Source of the DNA: Bacteroides sp. CAG:443
GTDB taxonomy: Bacteria > Bacteroidota > Bacteroidia > Bacteroidales > Bacteroidaceae
Reading direction: 5' to 3'
Assembly: GCA_000432735.1 (NCBI GenBank)
Contig: FR887752.1
Span: 1-29,140, forward strand
Length of the DNA: 29,140 bases
Positions 17,241 to 25,807 of the stretch are shown piece after piece. The notes beneath the pieces are model-generated. The model saw only the letters and a program-made list of their open reading frames with translations. It was not told the DNA's origin and ran no database searches. The stretch's first letter is position 1. Every line of letters begins with the position of its first letter. The position numbers and the translations under genes are program-made.

Positions 17241-18872
17241 ATGACCATCATGGAACAAAATATATTTACTACTGGAATAAAACATCACTTTTTCTGGCTA
17301 CTGGCTGGCATGATTCTATTCACATTATCCGTCAAAGCGGAACAACCTTCACACGAAAAGGTATTAGAGCAGCTTGATCAGGTCATTACCCAAAAAGCTT
17401 TATACCGGGCAGAACGGGAACGGACACTGCTTCAATTGAAGCAGCAACTTCACTATGCCACGACAGAGAAAGAAAAGTACAATCTTTCCAATGAACTGTT
17501 CAATTTGTATCTACATTATCAGGCCGATTCTGCCTTGCACTACATAAACAAAAAAGCAGAATATGCCTTACTGCTGAACAAGCCCGAACTAAACAACGAA
17601 ATCATTATCAACCGTGCAGAGGTTATGGGAGTAATGGGAATGTACAGCGAAGCACTGGACGAATTACAACAGATACGCCCTGCATTACTGAGCAAAAAGA
17701 ATCTGATCTATTATTATTTTACCCTGCGTACCTGCTACGGATGGCTGGCAGACTATACCGTAGGACGTGAAGCCAAGCAAAAATATCTGCAACAGACAGA
17801 CCTGTATCGCGATTCAATCATGAACAACATCGATTCGTGTGTAGACCGTAACATTGTTCAGGCCGAACGATACATCTTGTCTTCTCAGCCCGACAAAGCC
17901 ATTCCCATGCTCAACCAGATGCTCACTACTTCACTCGATATGAAGCAGAAAGCTTACGTAAACTATACCCTATCCTTAGCCTACGAAGCGAAAAATGAAA
18001 CTGACATGCAGATTTACTATCTGGCACAGACCGCCATCATCGATTTAAGCATGCCGGTAAGAGAATATGCCTCTCTTCAGAAACTGGCACGAATTATCTA
18101 TCGGCACGGAGATTTAAAAAGAGCATACAGTTATTTAAGCTGTTCGATGGAAGACGCTGTAGCATGCAACGCCCGTCTGCGTTTTGCCGAAGTCACAGAG
18201 TTTTATCCGATTATCGACCACGCTTATTCACAAAAGGAAGCGCAGGAAAAAAGAATGGTCGTCATCCTGTTGGTAGGTATGGGCGTACTGGCTATTTTGC
18301 TGATTATACTTGCCCTGTATTTGTATTATGGATTAAAGAAACTGTCGGTCATGCGAAAAAACCTGTATTTATCCAACAAAGAGCTACAGGCTGCCAACAT
18401 GAATCTGGCTCAGACCGGCAAAATAAAAGAGGTATATATTGCCCGCTATCTGGACCGCTGCGTCAGTTATCTGGACAAACTTGAACAATACCGCCGTTCA
18501 CTCGAAAAGCTTGCAATGGCATCACGTATCGACGATCTGTTCAAAGCCATACGTTCCGAACAATTCCTGCGCGATGAACGAAAAAATTTCTATAATGAAT
18601 TCGATAAGTCGTTCTTGGAGCTGTTTCCTAATTTCATTGCCGACTTCAACAACCTGCTGACCGATGAAGGGAAAATATATCCCAAACCCGGCGAAATACT
18701 CAATACGGAACTCCGAATCTTTGCACTGATACGTCTGGGAGTAACCGATGCCAACCGCATAGCTCATTTTCTAGGCTACTCACTGGCGACGGTTTACAAC
18801 TACCGAAGCAAAATACGCAACAGGGCTAAAGGGGACAAAGACAACTTTGAACAGACAGTCATGGAGCTATAA
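17241..18872 (+). CDS. susR: Sus operon transcriptional activator SusR
   Basis: This is a 543-aa membrane-spanning one-component regulator. An N-terminal signal/TM (~18-33) is followed by a helical, TPR-like periplasmic region (~35-335). A TM helix comes next (~339-363, VILLVGMGVLAILLIILALY), then a coiled-coil linker (~365-470). The C-terminal HTH (~480-540) includes RIFALIRLGVTDANRIA and LATVYNYRSKIRNRAKG. B. thetaiotaomicron SusR has this design, senses maltose and larger malto-oligosaccharides, and activates the sus promoters. It is divergent from susA. The start at 17241 (MTIMEQN) has an in-frame alternative ATG three codons later, at 17250. Confidence 0.92.
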   Translation: MTIMEQNIFTTGIKHHFFWLLAGMILFTLSVKAEQPSHEKVLEQLDQVITQKALYRAERERTLLQLKQQLHYATTEKEKYNLSNELFNLYLHYQADSALHYINKKAEYALLLNKPELNNEIIINRAEVMGVMGMYSEALDELQQIRPALLSKKNLIYYYFTLRTCYGWLADYTVGREAKQKYLQQTDLYRDSIMNNIDSCVDRNIVQAERYILSSQPDKAIPMLNQMLTTSLDMKQKAYVNYTLSLAYEAKNETDMQIYYLAQTAIIDLSMPVREYASLQKLARIIYRHGDLKRAYSYLSCSMEDAVACNARLRFAEVTEFYPIIDHAYSQKEAQEKRMVVILLVGMGVLAILLIILALYLYYGLKKLSVMRKNLYLSNKELQAANMNLAQTGKIKEVYIARYLDRCVSYLDKLEQYRRSLEKLAMASRIDDLFKAIRSEQFLRDERKNFYNEFDKSFLELFPNFIADFNNLLTDEGKIYPKPGEILNTELRIFALIRLGVTDANRIAHFLGYSLATVYNYRSKIRNRAKGDKDNFEQTVMEL

Positions 18873-18893
18873 TCCATGACCTGCCAACCGGAA

Positions 18894-18919
18894 TACTCTC
18901 TCCTACGTATCCGAGAGTA
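18894..18919. terminator. Possible terminator between susR and the porin gene
   Basis: A 7-bp inverted repeat (TACTCTC 18894-18900 / GAGAGTA 18913-18919) lies in the 56-bp gap between two converging stop codons. It lacks a good T-tract on either side, so the assignment rests mainly on position. Confidence 0.4.
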
Positions 18920-18928
18920 ACACATATC

Positions 18929-19675
18929 TTAAAAGCTCACGCCGGCTACAAAGTAAAATCCTTCCGTGGAGGGATTGCATATAGCCTTGGCAAAAAGCGG
19001 TAACGACCAATGTTTTGTAATCTTTATTTCTTTGGAAGCTTTTACACTTACCTCACACACGGCAAACCCATTGATCATTTCCTTGGAATAGCTGGAGTTT
19101 TCTCCTCCTGTATAGAAGTCATTTTCCCAGGGAGTAGCACCTGCCTCTACACTCCAGTCCAGTCCTCCCAATGTGAAAGGAACAGAAACGGAGAAATAAG
19201 AAGCATAAGCTCTGCTGCCATCGGCTTTATAGCCAACATATCCGGCAAAGTTCGTAAACCAGTTCACAGTCAATACCCCGAAATCGTAGCCTACCTGAGC
19301 CTCAAATGTATGGCTGGTATTGTGTGCTCCATAATGAAAATATCCCGGTTCGCCACTGACCCAGTAGTCCGTCACCGAAACGCTGAAACCCTTCGCCTCG
19401 TATCCTAACGTCAAATCAAACTCTTTTGTATCATCCTTGTCGAATCCAACCGTTCCCCATCCCGTCAAAGACAGGCCTTTATAAGACAGAGACACTTCAG
19501 GCTGAACGCTGATACCTCCTAAATCCTGCCCACGCCAGACATAACCGCTCACCAAATCCATACCGACACCCGCCTCAATTTTATCTTGCGCTTTCCCCTC
19601 GACGGAACACCAGACCAACGCTACAAGCAACCACACTATACGGTTTCGGAATACTTTTATCTTCTTCATTTGCAT
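18929..19675 (-). CDS. TorF-like putative outer-membrane porin
   Basis: This is a 248-aa beta-barrel protein. The signal peptide is cleaved about after GKAQ (residue 30). Alternating strands follow, with GYVWRGQDLGG near residue 45 (the YVWRG pattern of TorF-type porins) and a terminal phenylalanine (VAGVSF). It may form a small-solute pore in the outer membrane; the substrate is unknown. It converges on susR and has its own promoter, so it need not belong to the starch system. MQMKK allows a start two codons later, at 19669. Confidence 0.75.
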   Translation of the reverse strand: MQMKKIKVFRNRIVWLLVALVWCSVEGKAQDKIEAGVGMDLVSGYVWRGQDLGGISVQPEVSLSYKGLSLTGWGTVGFDKDDTKEFDLTLGYEAKGFSVSVTDYWVSGEPGYFHYGAHNTSHTFEAQVGYDFGVLTVNWFTNFAGYVGYKADGSRAYASYFSVSVPFTLGGLDWSVEAGATPWENDFYTGGENSSYSKEMINGFAVCEVSVKASKEIKITKHWSLPLFAKAICNPSTEGFYFVAGVSF

Positions 19676-19703
19676 ATATCAACAACTATTAAACAAAACG
19701 GGC

Positions 19704-19712
19704 GCAAAGTTA
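19704..19712 (-). promoter_or_regulatory. -7 element of the porin gene
   Basis: The minus strand reads TAACTTTGC, an exact consensus match 28 bp before the ATG. A TTTG lies 16 bp further upstream (19729-19732), slightly closer than ideal. Confidence 0.65.
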
Positions 19713-19831
19713 GAAAATAAAATTGTTTCAAAGGGCTTTTATTTCACTATCATTTATCGGAACAAGGTACAAAGTACTATACCGCAGAAAGAAGCAGCTC
19801 TTTTATCCCCATAAAGATACACTTATAAGAA

Positions 19832-21706
19832 TCAACTATTTTTATCAGCCTTTACGGTACAGCGATGAATAATGTCCATAAATTCCTGTCCTGTAATCGT
19901 TTCCTTTTCCATCAAGAAAGCAGCCGCCTCATGCATAATCTCCATATTTTCGGAAATAATCTTTCTGGCCTTGTCGTGAGCTTCCTTTATCATACGGAGT
20001 ACTTCCTGGTCAATATCTGCCGCCGTATCCGTTGAACAAGTAAGCGACGTATCACCTCCCAGATAAGCATTATTCACCGTTTCCAGTCCCATCATATCAT
20101 ACTTGCCGCTCATGCCATACCGGGTGACCATTGCCCGTGCCAGCCGGGTAGCCTGTTCAATATCGTTCGAAGCTCCGGTAGTAACCGTATTGCACACAAT
20201 CTCTTCGGCAGCACGTCCGCCCGTAAGTGTGGCAATCCGGTTAAACAGATCCTCTTTACTCTGCAAGACCTGCTCTCCGCTATCCACCTGCATGGTATAT
20301 CCTAAAGCTCCCGAAGTACGTGGAATAATCGTAATCTTATGAACAGGAGCAGAGTGGCTCTGCATGGCAGCTACCAGCGCATGGCCTATCTCATGATAAG
20401 CCACTATTTTTTTCTCGTCGGCCGATAAAACTTTTCCCTTCCTCTGTGCTCCGGCTATTACCGTTTCCACGCTTTCTTCCAAATCAGAAGTTGTGACAAG
20501 CGTCCGCCCCATACGTACGGCACGCAAGGCAGCTTCATTGACGATATTCGCCAATTCAGCACCAGAAGAACCTGCGGTAGCCCGTGCAACAATATCCAGA
20601 TCGATTGAATCATGTTTAACCTTCTTCAAATGTACATTGAGAATAGCCTTCCGGCCCTCCAGATCGGGCAGGTCCATCTGAATACGGCGGTCAAAACGTC
20701 CCGGACGAAGCAAGGCTTTATCCAAGCTTTCAGGACGATTGGTCGCTGCAAGAATGACAACCCCTTTCCGGCCATCGAAACCATCCATTTCGGTCAAAAG
20801 CTGATTTAAAGTCTGTTCCCGTTCATCGTTACCCGCAAAGGCACCATCCCTCTTTTTACCTATCGCATCTATTTCATCAATAAAAATAATGCAAGGCGCT
20901 TTCTCTGTTGCCTGTTTAAACAAATCCCTTACCTTAGCAGCTCCCATTCCGACAAACATCTGTACGAACTCCGAGCCCGAAATAGCAAAAAACGGGACCT
21001 TGGCCTCTCCTGCCACCGCACGGGCTATCAACGTCTTTCCCGTTCCCGGAGGACCCACCAGCAAGGCACCTTTAGGCAGAGAAGCACCTATTTCGGTATA
21101 TTTCTTTGGATTATGTAAGAAGTCCACAATTTCCTTCAAGGTATCCTTAGCCTCTTCCTGACCTGCTACATCGGCAAATGTTGTCTTGATATCAGCATCC
21201 GCATAAATTTTCGCTCCACTGTCGCCAAAAGACATAAAGTTTCCTCCAGCCCCCATACGAGATTGAATAGTCTTACGGGTCTGATGCCAAATAATATAGA
21301 AAATCAATCCCGGCAAAATCCACATCAGCAAAAAATTCAGAATAGGCGAATTTTCTTCTGGAATAATCTGATTAAACGCAATCTTTCCGTCGGGGTTAGG
21401 ACTATCCGCCTTCAACAATCTGTCTACCAATTGAGGGTCATTTACTTCACCCGTCTGGAAAGTTATCGTTTTTCCACCGTTTTCCTGAGCTGTAAAGAAA
21501 ATCTGATTACTCTTAATCATAACTTCCTTTACGATTCCACTGTCTACTTTTTCGATAAATGTCCCATAATCGGTAGATATGATCTGCTGTCCGGTGAGTT
21601 TCGGAAAAACCAGTCCGTTCAGAATTAACACGATCAATATTACTCCTAAGAATCCCATATAGGGATTTCCCTTCTTTACTGGTTGATTCTGCACATCTTG
21701 TTTCAT
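19832..21706 (-). CDS. ftsH: ATP-dependent zinc metalloprotease FtsH
   Basis: This 624-aa inner-membrane AAA+ protease has two TM segments (~17-36 and ~122-140) enclosing a small periplasmic domain. The AAA module carries Walker A GPPGTGKT (218-225), Walker B CIIFIDEID (272-280) and the second region of homology with Arg337/Arg340. The M41 peptidase has zinc motif HEIGH (438-442) and a third ligand, Asp515 (GASNDIEQAT). It degrades misfolded membrane proteins and short-lived regulators. The N-terminus and length resemble the shorter FtsH forms, while the main Bacteroidetes FtsH is usually longer. This may therefore be a second FtsH paralogue (inference). It is 92 bp downstream of the kinase-fusion gene on the same strand. 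Confidence 0.95.
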   Translation of the reverse strand: MKQDVQNQPVKKGNPYMGFLGVILIVLILNGLVFPKLTGQQIISTDYGTFIEKVDSGIVKEVMIKSNQIFFTAQENGGKTITFQTGEVNDPQLVDRLLKADSPNPDGKIAFNQIIPEENSPILNFLLMWILPGLIFYIIWHQTRKTIQSRMGAGGNFMSFGDSGAKIYADADIKTTFADVAGQEEAKDTLKEIVDFLHNPKKYTEIGASLPKGALLVGPPGTGKTLIARAVAGEAKVPFFAISGSEFVQMFVGMGAAKVRDLFKQATEKAPCIIFIDEIDAIGKKRDGAFAGNDEREQTLNQLLTEMDGFDGRKGVVILAATNRPESLDKALLRPGRFDRRIQMDLPDLEGRKAILNVHLKKVKHDSIDLDIVARATAGSSGAELANIVNEAALRAVRMGRTLVTTSDLEESVETVIAGAQRKGKVLSADEKKIVAYHEIGHALVAAMQSHSAPVHKITIIPRTSGALGYTMQVDSGEQVLQSKEDLFNRIATLTGGRAAEEIVCNTVTTGASNDIEQATRLARAMVTRYGMSGKYDMMGLETVNNAYLGGDTSLTCSTDTAADIDQEVLRMIKEAHDKARKIISENMEIMHEAAAFLMEKETITGQEFMDIIHRCTVKADKNS

Positions 21707-21733
21707 AATTAGTTCATCTTTAACCTTTACAAT

Positions 21734-21742
21734 GCAAATATC
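21734..21742 (-). promoter_or_regulatory. Possible -7 element of ftsH
   Basis: The minus strand reads GATATTTGC, one mismatch from TAnnTTTGC, 27 bp before the ftsH ATG. No -33 element is seen. Readthrough from the gene at 21799-23106 is an alternative. Confidence 0.35.
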
Positions 21743-21798
21743 GACAAACCCGATTTACCGATGGTCATCCAAAAAGCATAAAAAATGTGCAGAATCTC

Positions 21799-23106
21799 TT
21801 ATTCCATCACTTTTTCTTTTTCCCGATTCTGATAGATGGTCTTTATCAGGCTGCAAGCCATCGGCAAATCAATGCTTCCGGTATTGATCATCAGGTTATA
21901 ATGATGAGGTTCTCCCCATTTTTCTCCCGTGTAATATTCATAATGAGCGATACGGTTGTGATTTATCCGCTTGATCTCCGCCTCAGCTTTATTTGCCGCA
22001 ATGCCATATTCCTGCACGCAGCGCGCACAAGCATTTTTCAAGTCGGAATAACAGAAAACCTTTATCAGGTTCGGATAGTCTTTCAGCACAAAATCGGCAC
22101 ATCGGCCTACAATGATACAAGACCCCTTTTCTGCCAGTTCTTCGATGATCTTACTTTCTGCCACAAACAGCACATCATCCGACGAGAGGCTACGCTCCAG
22201 CGACTGTTCACTGCTCTTGCCCAAGATACACTTCAGCCAGAAAGAAGGAATAGACTGCTCGTTTTTCTTGATATACTGCTCGTTGATGCCACTCTTCTGG
22301 GCTACCAGATGGATAAACTCTTTGTCGTATAACTTAATCCCCAACTCTTTGGACAACATTTCACCCAACAGATGTCCACCGCTTCCATATTCTCTCGCAA
22401 TGGTAATGATGACATGCTGAGCATTTTTCAGTGCCACCGTAACCTTGTCGGCTCCTTCGTTAATCCATTTATCGAAACAGCGGTAATACGGGCTGATGAA
22501 ATGTACAATCGGACCTACCAGCAACGCAGCAGCCACCGTTCCTTCACGTACCCCGTAGATGCCCGACAGGAAACACAAAGACAGCACGCAGGCGATACAA
22601 ACCAGCGAAATATCGAAACACAACTTTACGTAACCAAATTCACCATGAAAGCGCTTGGAAATAACCCGGACGAAATATTCACCCGCCATCATCGCAACAT
22701 TGGCTTTCACTTCCAGAGTTATACCGGCAGCCAAGACTACACATCCTACCAGCAGATAGGCTATCTGACTGGCATACTTCACCGGCTCTACCCAATACAG
22801 TATGTTCATGCACACATCGATAAACGTTCCGAAACACAAGGAAATCGGTATCTGAAGCAAGAACATCCGCAAGTCCTCTCTTAGTTCTTTTCTCGTCATG
22901 AAAGGAAGTTCGAGCAGTATAAACAACAGATTCAGAGCGATTGTCCATTGCCCTATGGTAAGCGGAGTAAACATACTCAGCACATAAGTAACACTCGTAA
23001 TAGGTGAAGTTCCCAGCAATGCTCTTGTTATAAGGGCGATACCCATGGCATTGACAAACAAGGAAACTGCGAACAAGACGTAACGTCTACACATGAATTT
23101 ATTCAT
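21799..23106 (-). CDS. Fusion of a YczE-like membrane domain with a cytidylate-kinase-like domain
   Basis: This is a 435-aa two-part protein. Residues ~1-210 contain about six TM helices and resemble YczE/YyaS-type membrane proteins (ALLGTSPITSV and ITLEVKANVAMMAGEYF). Residues ~228-430 form a P-loop-kinase-like domain of the cytidylate-kinase-like family: VIITIAREYGSGGHLLGEML (232-251), SCIIVGRCADFVL, and YNLMINTGSIDL at the C-terminus. The P-loop GSGGHLLG has no Walker lysine, which fits the GSGGR-type variant of this family. An upstream in-frame TTG (23130) would add eight residues but overlaps the promoter box. The ATG at 23106 is preferred. Kinase substrate and membrane function are unknown. 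It is divergent from an AraC regulator. Confidence 0.8.
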   Translation of the reverse strand: MNKFMCRRYVLFAVSLFVNAMGIALITRALLGTSPITSVTYVLSMFTPLTIGQWTIALNLLFILLELPFMTRKELREDLRMFLLQIPISLCFGTFIDVCMNILYWVEPVKYASQIAYLLVGCVVLAAGITLEVKANVAMMAGEYFVRVISKRFHGEFGYVKLCFDISLVCIACVLSLCFLSGIYGVREGTVAAALLVGPIVHFISPYYRCFDKWINEGADKVTVALKNAQHVIITIAREYGSGGHLLGEMLSKELGIKLYDKEFIHLVAQKSGINEQYIKKNEQSIPSFWLKCILGKSSEQSLERSLSSDDVLFVAESKIIEELAEKGSCIIVGRCADFVLKDYPNLIKVFCYSDLKNACARCVQEYGIAANKAEAEIKRINHNRIAHYEYYTGEKWGEPHHYNLMINTGSIDLPMACSLIKTIYQNREKEKVME

Positions 23107-23126
23107 AAAACCTTCAATTAATCGGC

Positions 23127-23135
23127 GCAAAGTTC
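23127..23135 (-). promoter_or_regulatory. -7 element of the kinase-fusion gene
   Basis: The minus strand reads GAACTTTGC, one mismatch from TAnnTTTGC, 20 bp before the ATG at 23106. It helps decide that the TTG at 23130 is not the start. Confidence 0.5.
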
Positions 23136-23175
23136 ATGTTATTTTTTTATTTCCATTCATAAAAAAATAACTGTT

Positions 23176-23208
23176 CTTGGTTAAAAACGAAACAAATCTT
23201 ATTTTTGT
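23176..23208 (+). promoter_or_regulatory. Promoter of AraC-family regulator C
   Basis: CTTG at 23176-23179 (one base from TTTG) is followed after 20 bp by TATTTTTGT (23200-23208), matching TAnnTTTG. Transcription would start about 10 nt before the ATG at 23226. Confidence 0.6.
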
Positions 23209-23225
23209 AAAGAAAAAACCTTTTT

Positions 23226-24083
23226 ATGAAATTATTTGATCCTGACAAAAACGGTTTTCCTGTTTCCGGTGAAGAAAATCCCCCTTATCATGTTGTAAAA
23301 TGTTCTTTCGAGAAAGAAGAATCCGTCGTTTTGAAGAAAGGATTTTTTATTATTTTAGTTGCAAACGGAACAGCGTTGTTATCGAACAGCAACGACAGTC
23401 ACCTGATCCGGAAAGATGATCTCATTGTGCTGACTCCAAGTATGACCAACACCCTACACGAGAAAAGTTCCGATTTTGCCATGACCTGCATTTATATCTA
23501 TCCTGATTATTTCGATACGCTCTCGGACGGACAGGCCATGTATCATCAACTGGCCAGATTCATCAATAAATATAATATCCCCGCCGTTCATCTGGAGCCG
23601 GAGGTATGCGATTACCTGCAAAAGACTACTGCCTTGTTTACGGACGAACTGAAATACTTCCGGCCCTATCAAAACGGGATTATCCGCCATTTGTGCAATT
23701 TTCTGTTGTTACAAATAGCCGATGTCCTCTGCCGGAATACTCAACATGCTTCGGTCTGTATCAAACGAACAGATGAGATTTTCCGCAATTTCAAGAAGCT
23801 GCTGATAAACAATTACAAGAAACATCACGACATCCTGTTCTACGCAGGCCGGCTGAACATATCGACCACGTATCTTTCCCGCATTGTAAAACGTACAACC
23901 GGACGCACGGTCCGCTTTCATGTATCGGAACTACTCTGCGCAGAAGCGAAACGCTTGCTCGAAAGCACGGATATGGGAATAAAGGAGATAGCTGATAACC
24001 TCGGCTTTTCCGACCAGTCTGTCTTCGGCAAATTCTTCGTCAAGATGACAGGGGTTTCTCCGCTCAAGTACAGAAAAAGATGA
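23226..24083 (+). CDS. AraC-family transcriptional regulator C
   Basis: This 285-aa protein has an N-terminal cupin-like sensor half (~20-100, with KKGFFIILVANGTALLSNSN) and a C-terminal double HTH (~190-285). The HTH includes LNISTTYLSRIVKRTTGRTV and MGIKEIADNLGFSDQSVFGKFF, ending GVSPLKYRKR. It is divergent from the kinase-fusion gene with 119 bp between starts, so control of that gene and possibly ftsH behind it is likely (inference). It belongs to the common Bacteroides AraC type and is not closely similar to regulators A and B. The ligand is unknown. Confidence 0.87.
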   Translation: MKLFDPDKNGFPVSGEENPPYHVVKCSFEKEESVVLKKGFFIILVANGTALLSNSNDSHLIRKDDLIVLTPSMTNTLHEKSSDFAMTCIYIYPDYFDTLSDGQAMYHQLARFINKYNIPAVHLEPEVCDYLQKTTALFTDELKYFRPYQNGIIRHLCNFLLLQIADVLCRNTQHASVCIKRTDEIFRNFKKLLINNYKKHHDILFYAGRLNISTTYLSRIVKRTTGRTVRFHVSELLCAEAKRLLESTDMGIKEIADNLGFSDQSVFGKFFVKMTGVSPLKYRKR

Positions 24084-24247
24084 AATTCCTGAAATCCATA
24101 AAACTTATCAACAGTCTTTCTAAAAATATCTGAGGGTCATTACATAATCATTACGTTCCACTACAATATAAAAAACTCACCTTCATGCAGTTTTTTTCAC
24201 TTTCCAATATCATATAAATATAATATGTACTATTGGCAACGGAAGAT

Positions 24248-25738
24248 ATGGATAAAAAGCAACTTGTAGCTTTACTAAGACAGAGAGACAAACAGGCATG
24301 GAACCTACTTTATCAAAACTATTCAGAAAAAATGATGCAAATATGTCTGTACTATGTTTCCGACCGACAGACTGCACAAGATATTTTACATGATGGCTTT
24401 ATTCTTATTTTTACTTCCATAGACTCATTACGAGAACCCGAAAAACTTGAAAGTTGGATGGGAATCATAATGAAAAACCTTGCCTTAAAATATCTAAACC
24501 AGTGTAAGGCAACTCCTACTGTACCTTTATCAGACATCGAAGAGAAAGAAGAACCTACCGATATTTCTTCTATATCAGATTTACCAACTTACGATACATT
24601 GCTTTCCATTATAAATCAATTACCTGTCGGTTACCAAACCGTCTTCAAATTGTCGGTATTGAAGGGATTATCCCATAAAGAAATTGGGATGTTATTAGGT
24701 ATTACCCCTCACTCTTCCTCTTCACAACTTTTCAGGGCCAAAGTTATGTTACGGAAACTGATTACCCATCTTCACATTTTAACAATCGTATGGATATGTA
24801 CTTTGTCCTTTATAATCTGGCTGAATATGAACAAAAAAGATAAGTCCAACAATCATAGTATATCAACCATATCAAACAAGACAGAGAAAAAAAACACAAA
24901 AAATTTAACAAAAGATGTATTTTTACCTCAACAGGCCCATTTATCCCATCAAGCAAAAATAGCCTCAAGAATATATAGCCGTCAAAAAGACAGCAAAGAC
25001 TCCACTCTTGCCACAATACAAAAGGCAGACAGTATGACTACAAACAATACCATATCCAACCAAAAGAAACATAAGCCCGCTATTCCTTTCACCCAATATG
25101 AATCAACTTCCGACCAAAGACGTTGGTCATTGGCTGTCATCTATCAGGGAGGAAGCAGCCAAACCAATACGCAGACCTCAACAATCCCAGGAGATATTTC
25201 GTCCGGACAAATACAACCAATAACGACAAAGGAGAAAACGCATCATTATGCACCCGTCACCTTTTCCCTAATAATACATTATCCTATTGATAAGCATTGG
25301 GGTATAGAAACCGGAATTTCTTATACCCGTCTGCGCTCTGACTTCACTTCCATGCAAGAAATCTGCACTGAAAAAATTCAGAAAATAGATTATGCAGGAG
25401 TTTCCGTCAAAGGAAGATTTAATCTTTGGAACTATCAAAGGCTATCAATATACGTTTCTGCCGGTATCATTTTACACATACCAATAAAAGCTACTTTAAA
25501 AGAAAACATTTTAAATAATGACAAAACTATAGCCATAAAGAAACAAACGTTAAATCCTTCTTTACAATGGTCTACAGGAACAGGCATTGGCATTCAGTAT
25601 CAGATACTCCCTTCTGTCGGAGTCTATATGGAACCTAATCTGCAATACTATTTCCATAATGGTGATCAACTTCATACCATCTGGAATGAATATCCATTCA
25701 ATATTTATTTTCCAGTAGGATTCCGCTTCTCTTGGTAA
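24248..25738 (+). CDS. ECF sigma factor fused through one TM helix to an outer-membrane beta-barrel
   Basis: This is one unbroken 496-aa frame. Residues ~10-85 match sigma region 2 (AWNLLYQNYSEKMMQICLYY, DRQTAQDILHDGF, SWMGIIMKNLALKYL). Residues ~118-172 match region 4 (LPVGYQTVFKLSVLKGLSHK, then EIGMLLGI). A hydrophobic helix (~175-194, HILTIVWICTLSFIIWLNM) follows directly. A polar Ser/Thr/Asn/Lys-rich linker (~195-290) leads to a strand-rich domain (~291-496, WSLAVIYQGG, WGIETGISYTRL, GIGIQYQILPSVGVYMEPNL) ending in aromatic FRFSW, as outer-membrane barrels do. The likely topology is sigma in the cytoplasm, linker across the periplasm, barrel in the outer membrane. In Bacteroidetes a separate sigma gene often precedes a TM-plus-barrel gene; here they are one chain. 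An upstream TTG (24233) would add five residues; the ATG is preferred. AT-rich. Confidence 0.85.
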   Translation: MDKKQLVALLRQRDKQAWNLLYQNYSEKMMQICLYYVSDRQTAQDILHDGFILIFTSIDSLREPEKLESWMGIIMKNLALKYLNQCKATPTVPLSDIEEKEEPTDISSISDLPTYDTLLSIINQLPVGYQTVFKLSVLKGLSHKEIGMLLGITPHSSSSQLFRAKVMLRKLITHLHILTIVWICTLSFIIWLNMNKKDKSNNHSISTISNKTEKKNTKNLTKDVFLPQQAHLSHQAKIASRIYSRQKDSKDSTLATIQKADSMTTNNTISNQKKHKPAIPFTQYESTSDQRRWSLAVIYQGGSSQTNTQTSTIPGDISSGQIQPITTKEKTHHYAPVTFSLIIHYPIDKHWGIETGISYTRLRSDFTSMQEICTEKIQKIDYAGVSVKGRFNLWNYQRLSIYVSAGIILHIPIKATLKENILNNDKTIAIKKQTLNPSLQWSTGTGIGIQYQILPSVGVYMEPNLQYYFHNGDQLHTIWNEYPFNIYFPVGFRFSW

Positions 25739-25807
25739 AATTACAACTTTACCATGCAGTCTTTTTTCCGATAAACTATCATACTTATACAAAATGAAAA
25801 ATGGCTT

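Noticed and set aside
21787..22332. A 181-codon plus-strand frame opposite the kinase domain.
   Set aside because: It mirrors a conserved domain on the other strand and shows no recognisable motif or start signal.
23104..23130. Extended TTG start for the kinase-membrane fusion.
   Set aside because: The TTG overlaps the -7 promoter element, and an ATG eight codons later gives a normal membrane-protein N-terminus.
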